Source: Simplicispira sedimenti (GTDB lineage Bacteria > Pseudomonadota > Gammaproteobacteria > Burkholderiales > Burkholderiaceae_C). From it: a DNA stretch of 64,000 bases. The number at the start of each line of letters is the position of its first letter. The first letter of the stretch is position 1. The position numbers were made by a program, and so were the translations under genes. The notes beneath the pieces are model-generated. The model did not search any database and was not told where the DNA came from. It worked only from the letters and a program-made list of their open reading frames with translations. Below are positions 19,127 through 28,806 of this stretch, piece after piece. The DNA is taken from the NCBI RefSeq assembly GCF_022760965.1, contig NZ_JAKVIJ010000001.1:124001-188000 (forward strand). The letters run 5' to 3'.

Positions 19127-20128
19127 TCAGGCTCCTGCGGCGATAGGGGTGGTGACGGGCTGCGCGGCGCCGTCCAGCAAGGCCAGGCTGGCACGCAACG
19201 CCTCGCGCAGCGGGGTGTGGGTCACAGGACCAGCGTACCGGGCCAGCGCCGTGCCGTCGAGCGCATGCGGCACCTGCCAGAGGTAGCGCATGGCCTGTAG
19301 CGAGCGCAGCATGGGCACCACCGGAGTGGCCAGGCGCATCCAGCCCCAGGGCAGGGATTGCACCCGTAGCGCGCCACCGCGCAGCCCACCTTGCTCCTGC
19401 GCCCATTCGGCCAGCACCGTCTGCCAGTCGTGGCCGGCAGTGGTGTGACCGGCAAACGGCAGGCAGGGCAACTGCCCCGGCGCGGGGGCGGGCGCGGCGG
19501 CCACGCGCACGAAGGCCTGGGCCAGGTCGGGCAGGTAGGCCCAGGCGTGCGGCACGTCCAGCGGGCCGGGCCAGGTCATCACGCCCTGGCGCAGCTTGCG
19601 CGCGATCACCAGGTCCAGCCAGGTGCCCTGGCCCGCGCCAAAAAAGTCGCCCGCGCGCACGATGACGGCGCGCAGCCCCTGGGTGGCCACGGCCTGGGCG
19701 AGCTGCTGCTCCAGCGCCACGCGCACCGCGCCCAGCGGCGTGCTGGGGCGCTGGGGCGTGTGCGCATCCAGCACGGCGGGCATGCCCGCGCCGAAGTTGT
19801 ACACATTGCCCGGAAACAGCAGCACGGCGCGCAGCGCCAGCGCGGTGGCGATGGCCTGGTGCAGCAGCGCCGGGGCCTCGGCGCGCCAGGCACTGGCCGT
19901 GTAGCGCGCCGGGTTCATGGCGTGGACCACGGCGTCGGCCCCCTCGTCCAGCGCCGCCTGCAGGTCTGCGCCCGGCGCCAGCCATTGCACGCCAGGCAGC
20001 GTCGGGGCCTGCGCCACCGCGCCATGCCGCCAGGGTGCGCGCACCCGCCAGCCCGCCGCCGCGAAGGCCAGCGCCACCGCCCGCCCCAGGCGCCCGTTGG
20101 CGCCCAGCACCCATACCGTCTTGGCCAT
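19127..20128 (-). CDS. NAD-dependent epimerase/dehydratase-like (SDR) protein
   Basis: 333 aa. WVLGANGRLGRAVALAFAAA is the N-terminal Rossmann nucleotide-binding motif of extended or atypical SDR proteins; GNVYNFG and DVPHAWAYLPDLA also fit that family. GGAG lies 6 bases before the ATG at 20128, deciding among three in-frame ATGs (20128, 20134, 20140). It forms an operon with the nitroreductase-like gene and is divergent from a LysR regulator, which probably controls it. Confidence 0.82.
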   Translation of the reverse strand: MAKTVWVLGANGRLGRAVALAFAAAGWRVRAPWRHGAVAQAPTLPGVQWLAPGADLQAALDEGADAVVHAMNPARYTASAWRAEAPALLHQAIATALALRAVLLFPGNVYNFGAGMPAVLDAHTPQRPSTPLGAVRVALEQQLAQAVATQGLRAVIVRAGDFFGAGQGTWLDLVIARKLRQGVMTWPGPLDVPHAWAYLPDLAQAFVRVAAAPAPAPGQLPCLPFAGHTTAGHDWQTVLAEWAQEQGGLRGGALRVQSLPWGWMRLATPVVPMLRSLQAMRYLWQVPHALDGTALARYAGPVTHTPLREALRASLALLDGAAQPVTTPIAAGA

Positions 20129-20219
20129 GTCCATCTCCATGTGCTCTGTGATGGGCTTGATTGTGGGAACCATCGCGAAGTTACACAATTGCATGAATAT
20201 CCATAGCAGGATTTCATTC

Positions 20220-21104
20220 ATGAATACCCCGTTCGACTGGAACCTGGTGCGCTCCTTCCTGGCCGTGCTGGAGCACGGCAGTCTGCTGGGCGCGGCGCGC
20301 GCCTTGCAGTCCAGCCAGCCCACCATGGGCCGCCACGTCGCCGAGCTGGAGGCGCAACTGGGCACGGTGCTGTTCGAGCGCACCGGCCGGGGCCTGCAGC
20401 CCACGGCCACGGCGCTGCGGCTGGCCGAGTCGGCGCGCGCAATGGAGGCCGGCGCGCATGCGCTGGCACGCGGCGTCTCCGGTGCGCAGGCCGGCGCCAG
20501 CGGCACGGTGCGCATCAGCGCCAGCCAGCCCGTGGCCTGCCTGCTGCTGCCGCCGCTGCTGCTGCGCATGCGCCAGCAGCTCCCCGACATCCAGGTGGAG
20601 CTGGTGGCCAGCAACGAGGTCAGCAACCTGCTGCGCCGCGAGGCCGACATCGCCCTGCGCATGGTGCAGCCCGACCAGTCCAGCCTGGTGGCGCGGCGCA
20701 TCGGCAGCGTGGCGCTGGGCGCCTACGCGCACCGCGACTACCTGCGCCGCCGGGGCACGCCGCGCCAGCCCACCGACCTGCTGGCGCACGAACTGGTGGG
20801 CAACGACCGCAACGAGGACATCCTGCGCGGCTTCGCGGCCCTGGGGCACCCGGTGGGGCGCGAGCAGTTCCAGCTTCGCACCGACGATTTCATCGCCTAC
20901 TGGCAGGCCGTGCGCGCGGGCCTGGGCATCGGCTTCGTGGCGCAGTACATGGCGCGCACCGACCCCGAGGTACTGCAGGTCCTGCCCCAACTCGCGCTGC
21001 CGCAGATCCCCATCTGGCTCACGGTACACCGCGAGATCCGCACCAGCGCGCGCATCCGGGCGGTGTATGACTTTTTGGCCGAGGCGGTGCCGCAGGGGCT
21101 GTAG
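20220..21104 (+). CDS. LysR-family transcription regulator
   Basis: 294 aa. The N-terminal winged helix (residues about 4-63) contains GSLLGAARALQSSQPTMGRHV; the rest is the periplasmic-binding-like effector domain. It is divergent from the SDR/nitroreductase pair, with 91 bases between, the classic arrangement for LysR control of its neighbour. Effector unknown. Confidence 0.92.
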   Translation: MNTPFDWNLVRSFLAVLEHGSLLGAARALQSSQPTMGRHVAELEAQLGTVLFERTGRGLQPTATALRLAESARAMEAGAHALARGVSGAQAGASGTVRISASQPVACLLLPPLLLRMRQQLPDIQVELVASNEVSNLLRREADIALRMVQPDQSSLVARRIGSVALGAYAHRDYLRRRGTPRQPTDLLAHELVGNDRNEDILRGFAALGHPVGREQFQLRTDDFIAYWQAVRAGLGIGFVAQYMARTDPEVLQVLPQLALPQIPIWLTVHREIRTSARIRAVYDFLAEAVPQGL

Positions 21105-21112
21105 GAACGCTC

Positions 21113-21145
21113 CTCTTTCAATAGCTGGTGGCGATTATCTGTATT
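21113..21145. repeat. decayed REP-like repeat
   Basis: TCTTTCAATAGCTGGTGGCGATTATC keeps the ATAGCTGnTGGCG core only. It follows the LysR gene. Assignment is weak because neither arm of the palindrome is complete. Confidence 0.4.
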
Positions 21146-21254
21146 GGCCCTAATGCTGTTTTTGCTCTGAATACACCCATGGAACGCAGTGTTGCGCAGC
21201 CAGGGGCTAGTCCTGCGTAGCCAATACCGCTCCAATACACGCAGGAGCACTGCG

Positions 21255-22298
21255 ATGACCACGTCCACACCCATTCTGAACACCCAGGCCCTCGGCCCGC
21301 TGTGGCCCACGCTGGACCCTTTCCTGTTCTGCGCCCACCACGATGACGCCTACCCGGCGGGCAACGGCGCATTCGGCCCGGCGTCCCACCTGCTGGGCGG
21401 CCGCCAGATCGGCAGTGACTTCAGCCGCCAGGACGGCTGGAGCATGTACCACGGCGACGCGGTGCCGGGCTTTCCGGTGCACCCGCACCGGGGCTTCGAG
21501 ACCGTGACGCTGGTGCGCAAGGGCCTGATCGACCATGCCGATTCGCTGGGCGCGGCGGCGCGCTTTGGCGGCGGCGATGTGCAGTGGGTGACGGCGGGGC
21601 GGGGCATCCAGCATTCCGAGATGTTCCCGCTGCTCGATACCGGCGGGCCGAACCCGCTGGAGCTGTTCCAGATTTGGCTGAACCTGCCCGCGCGCCAGAA
21701 GATGGTGGCGCCGCACTTCACCATGCTGTGGAACGAACGCATTCCGCGCCTGGCGCACCGCGACGAGGCCGGCCGCCTGACCACCGTCACCGTGGTGGCC
21801 GGGGCCCTGCCCGGCGCCGCCAAGCCACTGGCACCGCCGCCCGAATCCTGGGCCGCGCAGCCGGACGCCGACGTGGCCATCTGGACGCTGCACCTGGCAC
21901 CCGGCGCCCGGTGGGTGCTGCCCGCCGCGCGCGGCCAGGGCACGCGGCGCATGCTGTACTTCTTTGCGGGCGATGGCCTGCGCATCGGGCCGCAGCACCT
22001 CGGCGAGCACGCCGCGCTGGAACTGGTGGCGGGCCAGGACTGGGCGCTGGAAAACACCGGCACCCTGGCCGTGGAATGCCTGCTGCTGCAGGGCCGCCCC
22101 ATCGGCGAGCCGGTGGCGCAGTACGGCCCATTCGTGATGAACACGCGCGAGGAGATCATGCAGGCCATGCAGGATTACCGCCGCACGGAGTTTGGCGGCT
22201 GGCCCTGGCCCGACAGCGCCCCGGTGCATGGCGGCATGCCACGGCGCTTTGCGCGCTACCCCGGCGCGCAGGCCGACACGCTGCCGGGCGGGGGTTGA
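21255..22298 (+). CDS. pirin family protein
   Basis: 347-aa bicupin. HPHRGFETVTLV and, further on, GRGIQHSEM are the metal-binding motifs of pirins; bacterial members include quercetinase-like dioxygenases and regulators. GCAGGAGC precedes ATG 21255. It lies after the LysR gene in the same direction and may belong to the same regulon. The C-terminus has the usual pirin ending around QYGPFVMNTREEI. Confidence 0.93.
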   Translation: MTTSTPILNTQALGPLWPTLDPFLFCAHHDDAYPAGNGAFGPASHLLGGRQIGSDFSRQDGWSMYHGDAVPGFPVHPHRGFETVTLVRKGLIDHADSLGAAARFGGGDVQWVTAGRGIQHSEMFPLLDTGGPNPLELFQIWLNLPARQKMVAPHFTMLWNERIPRLAHRDEAGRLTTVTVVAGALPGAAKPLAPPPESWAAQPDADVAIWTLHLAPGARWVLPAARGQGTRRMLYFFAGDGLRIGPQHLGEHAALELVAGQDWALENTGTLAVECLLLQGRPIGEPVAQYGPFVMNTREEIMQAMQDYRRTEFGGWPWPDSAPVHGGMPRRFARYPGAQADTLPGGG

Positions 22299-22341
22299 GG
22301 GTCTGAGAGAAAATCCCCGCTTTGCCATCCGAAAGCGCCGC

Positions 22342-22812
22342 ATGAACATCAGCAAAGACTCCGCCGTCACCATCAGCTACAAGGTGACCACGCCCCAGGG
22401 CAAGCCGCTGGACGCGGGCAACCTGGCCTACCTGCACGGCGGCTACGAGAACATCTTCCCCAAGGTGGAGGCCGCGCTCGAAGGCCAGGCCGCCGGCTTT
22501 GCCACCACCATCGACCTGGCCGTGGAAGACGCCTTTGGCGCGCGCGACGAGTCGCTGGTGCGCACCATCCCCAAGAGCGAGTTCCCGCCCGGCGTGAAGG
22601 TGGGCGGCCAGCTACAGGGCGTGGGCAACGACGGCCAGCCCCAGGTGTTCAACGTGGTGAAGATCAAGGGCCCCGAGGTGCACCTGGACGGCAACCACCC
22701 GCTGGCCGGCCAGGCGCTGCGTTTTTCCTGCAAGGTGACGGATGTGCGTGCCGCCTCGGCCGAGGAAATCGCCCACCGCCATGTGCATGGCGCCCACGGG
22801 CACCACCACTGA
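22342..22812 (+). CDS. SlyD-like FKBP-type peptidyl-prolyl isomerase
   Basis: 156 aa. The FKBP core is interrupted by the insert-in-flap domain as in SlyD, with GYENIFPKVEAALEG; the tail is histidine-rich (AHRHVHGAHGHHH) and probably binds nickel or other metals. SlyD proteins are cytoplasmic chaperones and proline isomerases involved in metallochaperone work. It stands between pirin and a convergent alcohol dehydrogenase. Confidence 0.9.
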   Translation: MNISKDSAVTISYKVTTPQGKPLDAGNLAYLHGGYENIFPKVEAALEGQAAGFATTIDLAVEDAFGARDESLVRTIPKSEFPPGVKVGGQLQGVGNDGQPQVFNVVKIKGPEVHLDGNHPLAGQALRFSCKVTDVRAASAEEIAHRHVHGAHGHHH

Positions 22813-22870
22813 TTGCTATTGTTTTGATAGCTGCTGGCGCTTGATATTCAAGCGCCAGAGCCATAAAACC
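22813..22870. repeat. REP-like palindrome
   Basis: TTGCTATTGTTTTGATAGCT, then GCTGGCGCTTGAT and the right arm ATTCAAGCGCCAGAGCC. It lies between the convergent slyD-like and yqhD-like genes, abutting the former's stop. Confidence 0.88.
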
Positions 22871-22871
22871 C

Positions 22872-24029
22872 TTAAAGCGCCGCTTCCAGGATGGCGCGGC
22901 TGACTTCGGGCGTGATGCTGCGGTGCTCGCCCAGCTTGAGCATGCCGTGCGCCGTGAGCTGCGCCACCACGGCGTCCACCGCCTCGCGCCCCAGGCCGTA
23001 GGCAGACAGGCGCGTGGGGATGCCCACGCTCTCGAAAAATGCGCGGGTGTGCGTGATGGCGGCGTCGATGCGCTCGTCCTCGGTGCCGCCGCTGACATGC
23101 CAGACGCGCTCGGCGTACTGCAGCAGCTTGTCGCGCTTGGCTACGCGCTGCGACTGCATGAGCGAAGGCAGCACGATGGCCAGCGTGCGCGCGTGGTCGA
23201 TGCCATACAGAGCCGTCAGCTCGTGGCCGATCATGTGCGTGGCCCAGTCCTGCGGCACGCCCGCACCGATCAGGCCGTTGAGCGCCAGCGTGGCCGTCCA
23301 CATCAGGTTGGCGCGGTGGTCGTAGTCGGGCGGCTCGGCCAGCGCGCCAGGGGCGATTTCCACCAGGGTCTGCAGCAGGCCTTCGGCAAAGCGGTCCTGC
23401 GGGCGTGCCTGCACGGGGTAGGTCAGGTACTGCTCCATGACGTGCACGTAGGCGTCCACCAGGCCGTTGGCGATTTGCGCAGGCGGCAGGGTGTAGGTCT
23501 TGGTCGGGTCGAGCACCGAGAACTGCGGAAAGCAGTGCACGCTGGAGAACGACAGCTTGGCCTGCGTGGCCTTGCGCGTGACCACGCCGCCGTTGTTCAT
23601 CTCCGAGCCCGTGGCGGGCAGCGTAAGCACGCTGGCCAGCGGCAGCGCCCGCTGCACATTGCGCCCGCGCTGCAGCAGGATGTCCCAGGGTTCGCCGTCA
23701 AAACAGGCGGCGGCCGCCACGAACTTGGTGCCGTCGATGACGGAGCCGCCACCCACAGCAAGCAGGTAGTCGATGTGCTCGGCGCGCACCTGTTCCACGG
23801 CGCGCATCAGCGTTTCGTAGCTGGGGTTGGGCTCGATGCCGCCAAACTCGCTCACGCTGCGCTCGCCCAATGCGGCGCGCACTTCGTCCAGCGTTCCGGT
23901 GCGCCGCGCGCTCTCGCCGCCGTACAGCACCAGCACCCGGGCCTGCGCAGGCACCAGGCGCGCCAGGTCGGCCACCTTGCCTTGGCCAAAGACGATGCGG
24001 GTGGGGTTGTGGAATTCAAAGTTCAGCAT
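22872..24029 (-). CDS. iron-containing alcohol dehydrogenase, YqhD-like
   Basis: 385 aa from ATG 24029. MLNFEFHNPTRIVFGQGK is the characteristic start of YqhD-type NADPH-dependent aldehyde reductases; GGGSVIDGTKF binds the nucleotide, and metal ligands are the Asp in NGLVDAYVHVMEQ and the His residues of GHELTALYGIDHA. YqhD removes short-chain aldehydes such as those from lipid peroxidation. The gene is monocistronic by spacing. Confidence 0.9.
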   Translation of the reverse strand: MLNFEFHNPTRIVFGQGKVADLARLVPAQARVLVLYGGESARRTGTLDEVRAALGERSVSEFGGIEPNPSYETLMRAVEQVRAEHIDYLLAVGGGSVIDGTKFVAAAACFDGEPWDILLQRGRNVQRALPLASVLTLPATGSEMNNGGVVTRKATQAKLSFSSVHCFPQFSVLDPTKTYTLPPAQIANGLVDAYVHVMEQYLTYPVQARPQDRFAEGLLQTLVEIAPGALAEPPDYDHRANLMWTATLALNGLIGAGVPQDWATHMIGHELTALYGIDHARTLAIVLPSLMQSQRVAKRDKLLQYAERVWHVSGGTEDERIDAAITHTRAFFESVGIPTRLSAYGLGREAVDAVVAQLTAHGMLKLGEHRSITPEVSRAILEAAL

Positions 24030-24121
24030 GGGTCGGGCTCCTTGTGGGGCAGCCATGCTAGCGCGGGAGGCCGCCGGGTGGCAGTCGCTGGGCGGACAGC
24101 CCCGGCAGGTCACCTGGATAA

Positions 24122-24170
24122 TTTGCTACGAAATTTATAGCTACTTGCGCTTACCCATCAAGCGCCCGAT
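24122..24170. repeat. REP-like repeat overlapping a gene 3' end
   Basis: TTTGCTACGAAATTTATAGC, then TACTTGCGCTTACCCATCAAGCGCCC. The stop codon (24141) and last residues LMGKRK of the amidotransferase gene lie inside it. Confidence 0.75.
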
Positions 24171-25055
24171 GGTGTTTTCTGCCGTAAACACGTCGCGCAG
24201 CAAAGCCTGGCGCAGCAGGCGTGCGGCCCGGTCGCGGATGTGCAGCGGGCTCACGGCCGGGAAGGGCCGGAAGCGCGCCGCGCTGCAGGCACCCAGAAAG
24301 TCGTGCAGGAGCGCCGTATCGTCCAGCGTGTGCGAGCCCTGCACATGGAACTCGGGGTGCCACTGCGTGGCCGCGATGTAGCCCTGCCCGCGCAAGGGGC
24401 TGCGGCGAATGGCCTCGGGGATGCCGTCGGGGTGGCTGACGGCCTCGACCACAAAACCGGGTGCCAACCGCTTGATACCCTGGTGGTGGATGCTGTTGAC
24501 CGTCACCCGCCGCTGGCCGGGGTACAGGTGCGCCAGGCGCGAGCCGGGCACCAGGTCGATCTCGTGGAAATGCTGGTCGTAGGTGCGCGCGTTGCGGTGC
24601 TGCTGGGCACCGGGGTGTTGGGTCTCGATGTCCTGGTACAGCGCGCCGCCAAACGCCACGTTGATGAGCTGCAGCCCCCGGCACACGCCAAAAATGGGTT
24701 TGCCTGCCTGCGCAAAGGCCTCGACCACGGCCAGGTCGTACAGATCGCGCACGCGGTCGCCCAGCCATTCCTCGCGCAGCGGCTCCTCGCCATAGCTGCC
24801 CGGCCACACGTCGGCACCGCCGTGCATCACCACACCATCAAGCCACTCGGCATAGTGCGCCAGCGTCACGTCGCCACGCGCCGTCTCCCCCGTGGGGCAG
24901 GGCACCATCACCACCATGGCGCCGGCCGACATGATCCAGTGCGCGATCGACTGCTCAACGTACTGCAGCGTCTTGCCGGTGAACAGCGAACGCGAGGGGT
25001 CGGCATGCTGAAAGCAGGCCGACAGCCCGATCTTGAGGCGGCGCGGTGCAAACAT
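24141..25055 (-). CDS. class I glutamine amidotransferase-like hydrolase (peptidase C26, PuuD-like)
   Basis: 304 aa. Catalytic triad as in gamma-glutamyl hydrolases and PuuD: Cys in PIFGVCRGLQLINV, and His and Glu in QWHPEF. It may hydrolyse gamma-glutamyl-GABA or a similar amide. The C-terminal residues come from a REP-like repeat. No putrescine-pathway genes are adjacent, so the substrate is open. Confidence 0.85.
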   Translation of the reverse strand: MFAPRRLKIGLSACFQHADPSRSLFTGKTLQYVEQSIAHWIMSAGAMVVMVPCPTGETARGDVTLAHYAEWLDGVVMHGGADVWPGSYGEEPLREEWLGDRVRDLYDLAVVEAFAQAGKPIFGVCRGLQLINVAFGGALYQDIETQHPGAQQHRNARTYDQHFHEIDLVPGSRLAHLYPGQRRVTVNSIHHQGIKRLAPGFVVEAVSHPDGIPEAIRRSPLRGQGYIAATQWHPEFHVQGSHTLDDTALLHDFLGACSAARFRPFPAVSPLHIRDRAARLLRQALLRDVFTAENTIGRLMGKRK

Positions 25056-25242
25056 GCGGCTGTTGTAGCACTGCGCGGGCGCTGCGTCTGTAGGCGCAAT
25101 CCGTCGGGCGGCCTGTACCGGGCGGACTTCACGGTGCTGTTGCTTTTACGTGCCACCCCTGTATCCAGGTGTCACCGGCCGGTCGCATAATTTCCGCCAT
25201 CCCCCACCTGGCCCTGCGGCCTGCCCACACCAAGGAAGCTCC

Positions 25243-28200
25243 ATGCCCTTGCCGCCCCTTCGCGCCCGCCCCCTGCTCTGCGCACTGGCCCTGGCGTGGC
25301 CCCTGCACACCCTGGCCGCCCTGCCCGCAGGCGCCGCCGCTGAGATCGTGGACCTGCAAGGCGCGGGTGACCAGCGCCCGGCCAGCGCCACGGCCTGGAG
25401 CCCAGCGCGCACCGCACAAGCCCTGGCTGCTGGCGACTTTGTGCGTACACGCGAGGCCGCGCGCATGGCCCTGTTGTTTGCCGACCAGACCCAGGTGCGC
25501 CTGCACCAGAACACGGTGCTGCAGGTCAAGGCGCTGGCGGCGGCCGGGCAGGGCACCACCACGCTGCGCCTGGAGGCCGGGCGCGCCTGGACGCAAACAC
25601 GCCGCCCGCCCGGCAGCCCGCTGGAGTTGCAAACCCCCGCCGCCACCGCTGCCATCCGTGGCACCGACTGGCACATCAGCGTGGAGCCTGACGGGCGCAC
25701 ACTGCTCACCGTGCTGTCGGGCACGGTGGAATTTGGCAACCCCCAGGGCACACTGACACTGAACGCCAACGAAGCCGCCTATGCCGAAGTGGGCAAGGCC
25801 CCGGTCAAGCTCATGCTGGTGCAGCCGCGCGAGAGCGTGCAGTGGGTCAACGCCCTGCAGCCCGACCCACTGCCCCACCTGGCCGCCGAGCCCCTGCCTG
25901 CGGCGCTGGAGCCGGTGCGCGCCGCGCTGGCGGCAGGCCAGATCGACCGCGCGCGCAGCGCCCTGGCCCAGACGCGCGCCCAGGCGCCTGCATCCTGGGG
26001 CGCCGCCCTGGAATTGGCTATTGCACTGCAGGCCGGCCAATGGCCGGAAGCACGCGCACTGGCGCAGCAGCAAATGCCCCAGCGCCCCCCCTTGCCGGTG
26101 TGGCTCATGCAGTCCGACCTGCTGCTGATGGGCGGCGAAGGCCAGGCCGCCGTGGCCACCCTGCAGGACGCGCTGCAACAGTGGCCCGCCCACCCCGCAC
26201 TGCTGGCCCAACTGGCCCGCGCGCAGTTGCTGCAGGACCGCGCGGGCGACGCCGCTGCCACGCTCGCCCAGGGCCAGGCACCCCACCCCGAACTGGCGCT
26301 CGCCCGTGGCGCCCTGGCCCGCCGCCAGGGCGATGCGCCGAGCACACTGGCCGCCTACACCGAAGCCACCCAACTGGCCCCGCAGGACGCACGCGGCTGG
26401 CTGGGCCTGGGCAGCGCGCACACCGAGCGCGAGGACACCGGCCCCGCGCGCCAGCACCTGCAGCAAGCCATTGCGCTGGCACCGCACCTGGCGCAGGCCC
26501 AGGGCGAACGCGGCACGCTGGAGACCTTTGCCAACCGATTTACCGACGCCGAAAGCGCCTTCCAGGCTGCGCTGCAGGACCACAGCGCCGACTATGTCGC
26601 CCTCACCGGCCTGGGCCTGCTGCGGCTCAAGCAAGGCCAGCCCGAAGCGGCGCTCGACGCCTTTTTGCGCGCAGGCGTGATGGAGCCGCGCTACGCCCGC
26701 GCCAAGACCTGGACTGCCGTCGCCTACTACCAGCTCGGGCGCCACCAGGACGCCATCACCACGCTGCACCAGGCTGCCGCACTGGACGACAAGGACCCCG
26801 TGCCCCACATGCTGCTGGCGCAGATCCACACCGACCTGTTCCAGCCCGGCGAGGCCGTGGCGGCGGCGCGGGCCGGGGCACAGCGCATGCCCTACCTGCG
26901 CTCGCTCAACCAGTTGGCCAACGACCAGAAGGGCAGCGCCAACCTGGGCGCGGCGCTGGCCTTCTTCGGCATGGAAGACTGGGCGCTGGAGCTGGCGCAG
27001 CAGAGCTTCTACCCCTACTGGGGCGGCAGCCACCTGTTCCTGGCCGACCGCTACGCGGGTGAGTTCAACAAGAACTCGGCCCTGTACCAGGGCTTTCTCA
27101 CAGACCCCATGGCCTTTGGCGCCAGCCAGCGCTACGCCTCGCTGTTGCAGCGCCCCGGCAGCCACGGCGCCGTGGGGCTGACGCTGGACCGCGAGTTCTA
27201 CCGTCTGGCCTCGCCCGCCCTCACGCTCAACGGCATGGACAACCGCCATGTGCCAGTGTCGTGGTTTGTGAAGGCGCAGACGGCGCGGGCGCTGCGCTTT
27301 CCGGTGGATGTGGGGGTGGTCAACCGACCCGCGTTTTTCGACGCTTCCGGCACAGCAGACGTGGATGCACAAGTGCTCACCCTGGGACTGGGCGCACAGC
27401 CCAGCGAACGGCTGAACCTGTTTGCCTATGCCAACCACTTCAACATCGACCTGCGCGCGCAGAACCTGTTCCGAACCTCACTGGACAAAACCCAAAGCCA
27501 GGGCTCGATGGGACTGTCTTACCGCTGGGGTCCCACCGAGCAGACCTGGATCAAACTCGGGCGTAGTTTGGACGATGCGCTGATACGAAACTACCCTGCG
27601 CTCTTCACCTTGAATCCGCTGCAAGGCGTTCTGGGACTGGCTTCGCGGCCGCGCAAACAGTTCAACGATCTGCAATTGCGTCACACCATGGATCTCCGCC
27701 CCGGCACCCGATGGAGCGCCGCTCTGGAGCATGTGGCCGAGAAGCAGTCCAGCCAAACCCTGGCCGAAGGGCTCATCTCAGCATCCACGCCCGCAGGGGA
27801 GTTGCTGTATGCCGATCGCTTGGCGTTTGGCGGCACCAATGCCATCGATCGCCGTTATACCGCCTTCACTTTGGAAGGCAGCCACCGCTACAACCCCATG
27901 CTGAACCTGGATGGCGCCTTGGGTTGGCAGCAGATACGCCACCGCGTTCTGGGGGCCAACATCTATGCGCTGGATCTGCTGGGCCAAGTCGATGGCAACA
28001 TCGCCCAACGCCACGACACCGAACGCGTCTTCACCCCGCGCGCAGGCCTGGTGCTGCAGCCCGCCCCCGGCCACACGCTGCGCCTGGCCTATCAGGACTG
28101 GATGCGGCCGCTGAGCACTTCGACCCTCGCGGGCATAGAGACAGCCGGCATCCCCGTGGAAGACCAGTTGCTCGAAGCCGGTGGCCGCCACAAGCGCGCC

Positions 28201-28806
28201 GTGCTGCAATGGAGCCAGGAATGGGGCGCTTCCACCTTCATCAAGCTGCGCGCCGACCACCTGCGCCTGACCAACCCCGGCACCATCGGCGTGGACCTGC
28301 GCACCCCCAGCCTGCCGTTCCTGGAGGAGCTGCGCAACGCCCAGTTGACCAACCTCTCGAGCACCGACCTGCTCGAAGACACGCCCAGCTACGAGGGCGG
28401 CACCCTCAAGGTGCTGGCAGGCAGCGTCAACCACATGTTCAGCCGCCAGTGGTCGGGCTACGCCAAGTACCTGTACCAGCACAGCCACAGTGCGTTTGGT
28501 GAAGGCGACGAGCGCGTGACCGGGCGCATGATTCCCTACATTCCGCGCCACACCGCCGTGCTGGGCGCCACCTGGGCCAGCAGTGCGCGCTGGTACCTCA
28601 GCGGCCGCGCGGTGTACCGATCCGAACGGTTTGAAGACAAGGAAAACCTCACCCGCCGCCCACCGGGCTGGAACCTGGACCTGATGGGCTTCTGGGAATC
28701 CACCGACAAGCGCTGGGTGGTAGGCATGGCAGCGCTCAACCTGTGGGGTCCCAAGTCTGCGCGCCAGAAGGCCCGCTTCGTGCTGGATGCGCGCTACCGT
28801 TTTTAA
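25243..28806 (+). CDS. FecR-TPR-outer-membrane beta-barrel protein
   Basis: 1187 aa. A signal peptide ends near residue 26. A FecR-type domain follows (about 60-165: GDFVRTREAARMALLFADQT and AAIRGTDWHISVEPDG), then tetratricopeptide repeats (about 220-600), then a beta-rich region of about 540 residues (640-1187) with alternating aromatic and polar strands ending in RYRF, as outer-membrane barrels do. AAGGAAG precedes ATG 25243. TPR-then-barrel is the plan of polysaccharide-secreting porins such as BcsC and PgaA, but no synthase is near. The next gene, a CHASE2 cyclase, overlaps by 20 bases. Part of the barrel (about 27460-28010) has less GC-rich codon use than its flanks. Confidence 0.85.
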   Translation: MPLPPLRARPLLCALALAWPLHTLAALPAGAAAEIVDLQGAGDQRPASATAWSPARTAQALAAGDFVRTREAARMALLFADQTQVRLHQNTVLQVKALAAAGQGTTTLRLEAGRAWTQTRRPPGSPLELQTPAATAAIRGTDWHISVEPDGRTLLTVLSGTVEFGNPQGTLTLNANEAAYAEVGKAPVKLMLVQPRESVQWVNALQPDPLPHLAAEPLPAALEPVRAALAAGQIDRARSALAQTRAQAPASWGAALELAIALQAGQWPEARALAQQQMPQRPPLPVWLMQSDLLLMGGEGQAAVATLQDALQQWPAHPALLAQLARAQLLQDRAGDAAATLAQGQAPHPELALARGALARRQGDAPSTLAAYTEATQLAPQDARGWLGLGSAHTEREDTGPARQHLQQAIALAPHLAQAQGERGTLETFANRFTDAESAFQAALQDHSADYVALTGLGLLRLKQGQPEAALDAFLRAGVMEPRYARAKTWTAVAYYQLGRHQDAITTLHQAAALDDKDPVPHMLLAQIHTDLFQPGEAVAAARAGAQRMPYLRSLNQLANDQKGSANLGAALAFFGMEDWALELAQQSFYPYWGGSHLFLADRYAGEFNKNSALYQGFLTDPMAFGASQRYASLLQRPGSHGAVGLTLDREFYRLASPALTLNGMDNRHVPVSWFVKAQTARALRFPVDVGVVNRPAFFDASGTADVDAQVLTLGLGAQPSERLNLFAYANHFNIDLRAQNLFRTSLDKTQSQGSMGLSYRWGPTEQTWIKLGRSLDDALIRNYPALFTLNPLQGVLGLASRPRKQFNDLQLRHTMDLRPGTRWSAALEHVAEKQSSQTLAEGLISASTPAGELLYADRLAFGGTNAIDRRYTAFTLEGSHRYNPMLNLDGALGWQQIRHRVLGANIYALDLLGQVDGNIAQRHDTERVFTPRAGLVLQPAPGHTLRLAYQDWMRPLSTSTLAGIETAGIPVEDQLLEAGGRHKRAVLQWSQEWGASTFIKLRADHLRLTNPGTIGVDLRTPSLPFLEELRNAQLTNLSSTDLLEDTPSYEGGTLKVLAGSVNHMFSRQWSGYAKYLYQHSHSAFGEGDERVTGRMIPYIPRHTAVLGATWASSARWYLSGRAVYRSERFEDKENLTRRPPGWNLDLMGFWESTDKRWVVGMAALNLWGPKSARQKARFVLDARYRF

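Noticed and set aside
25129..27438. 769-codon minus-strand frame opposite the FecR-TPR gene
   Set aside because: Gly/Gln/Val-rich antisense product; the plus strand has a signal peptide, FecR and TPR motifs and a ribosome-binding site.
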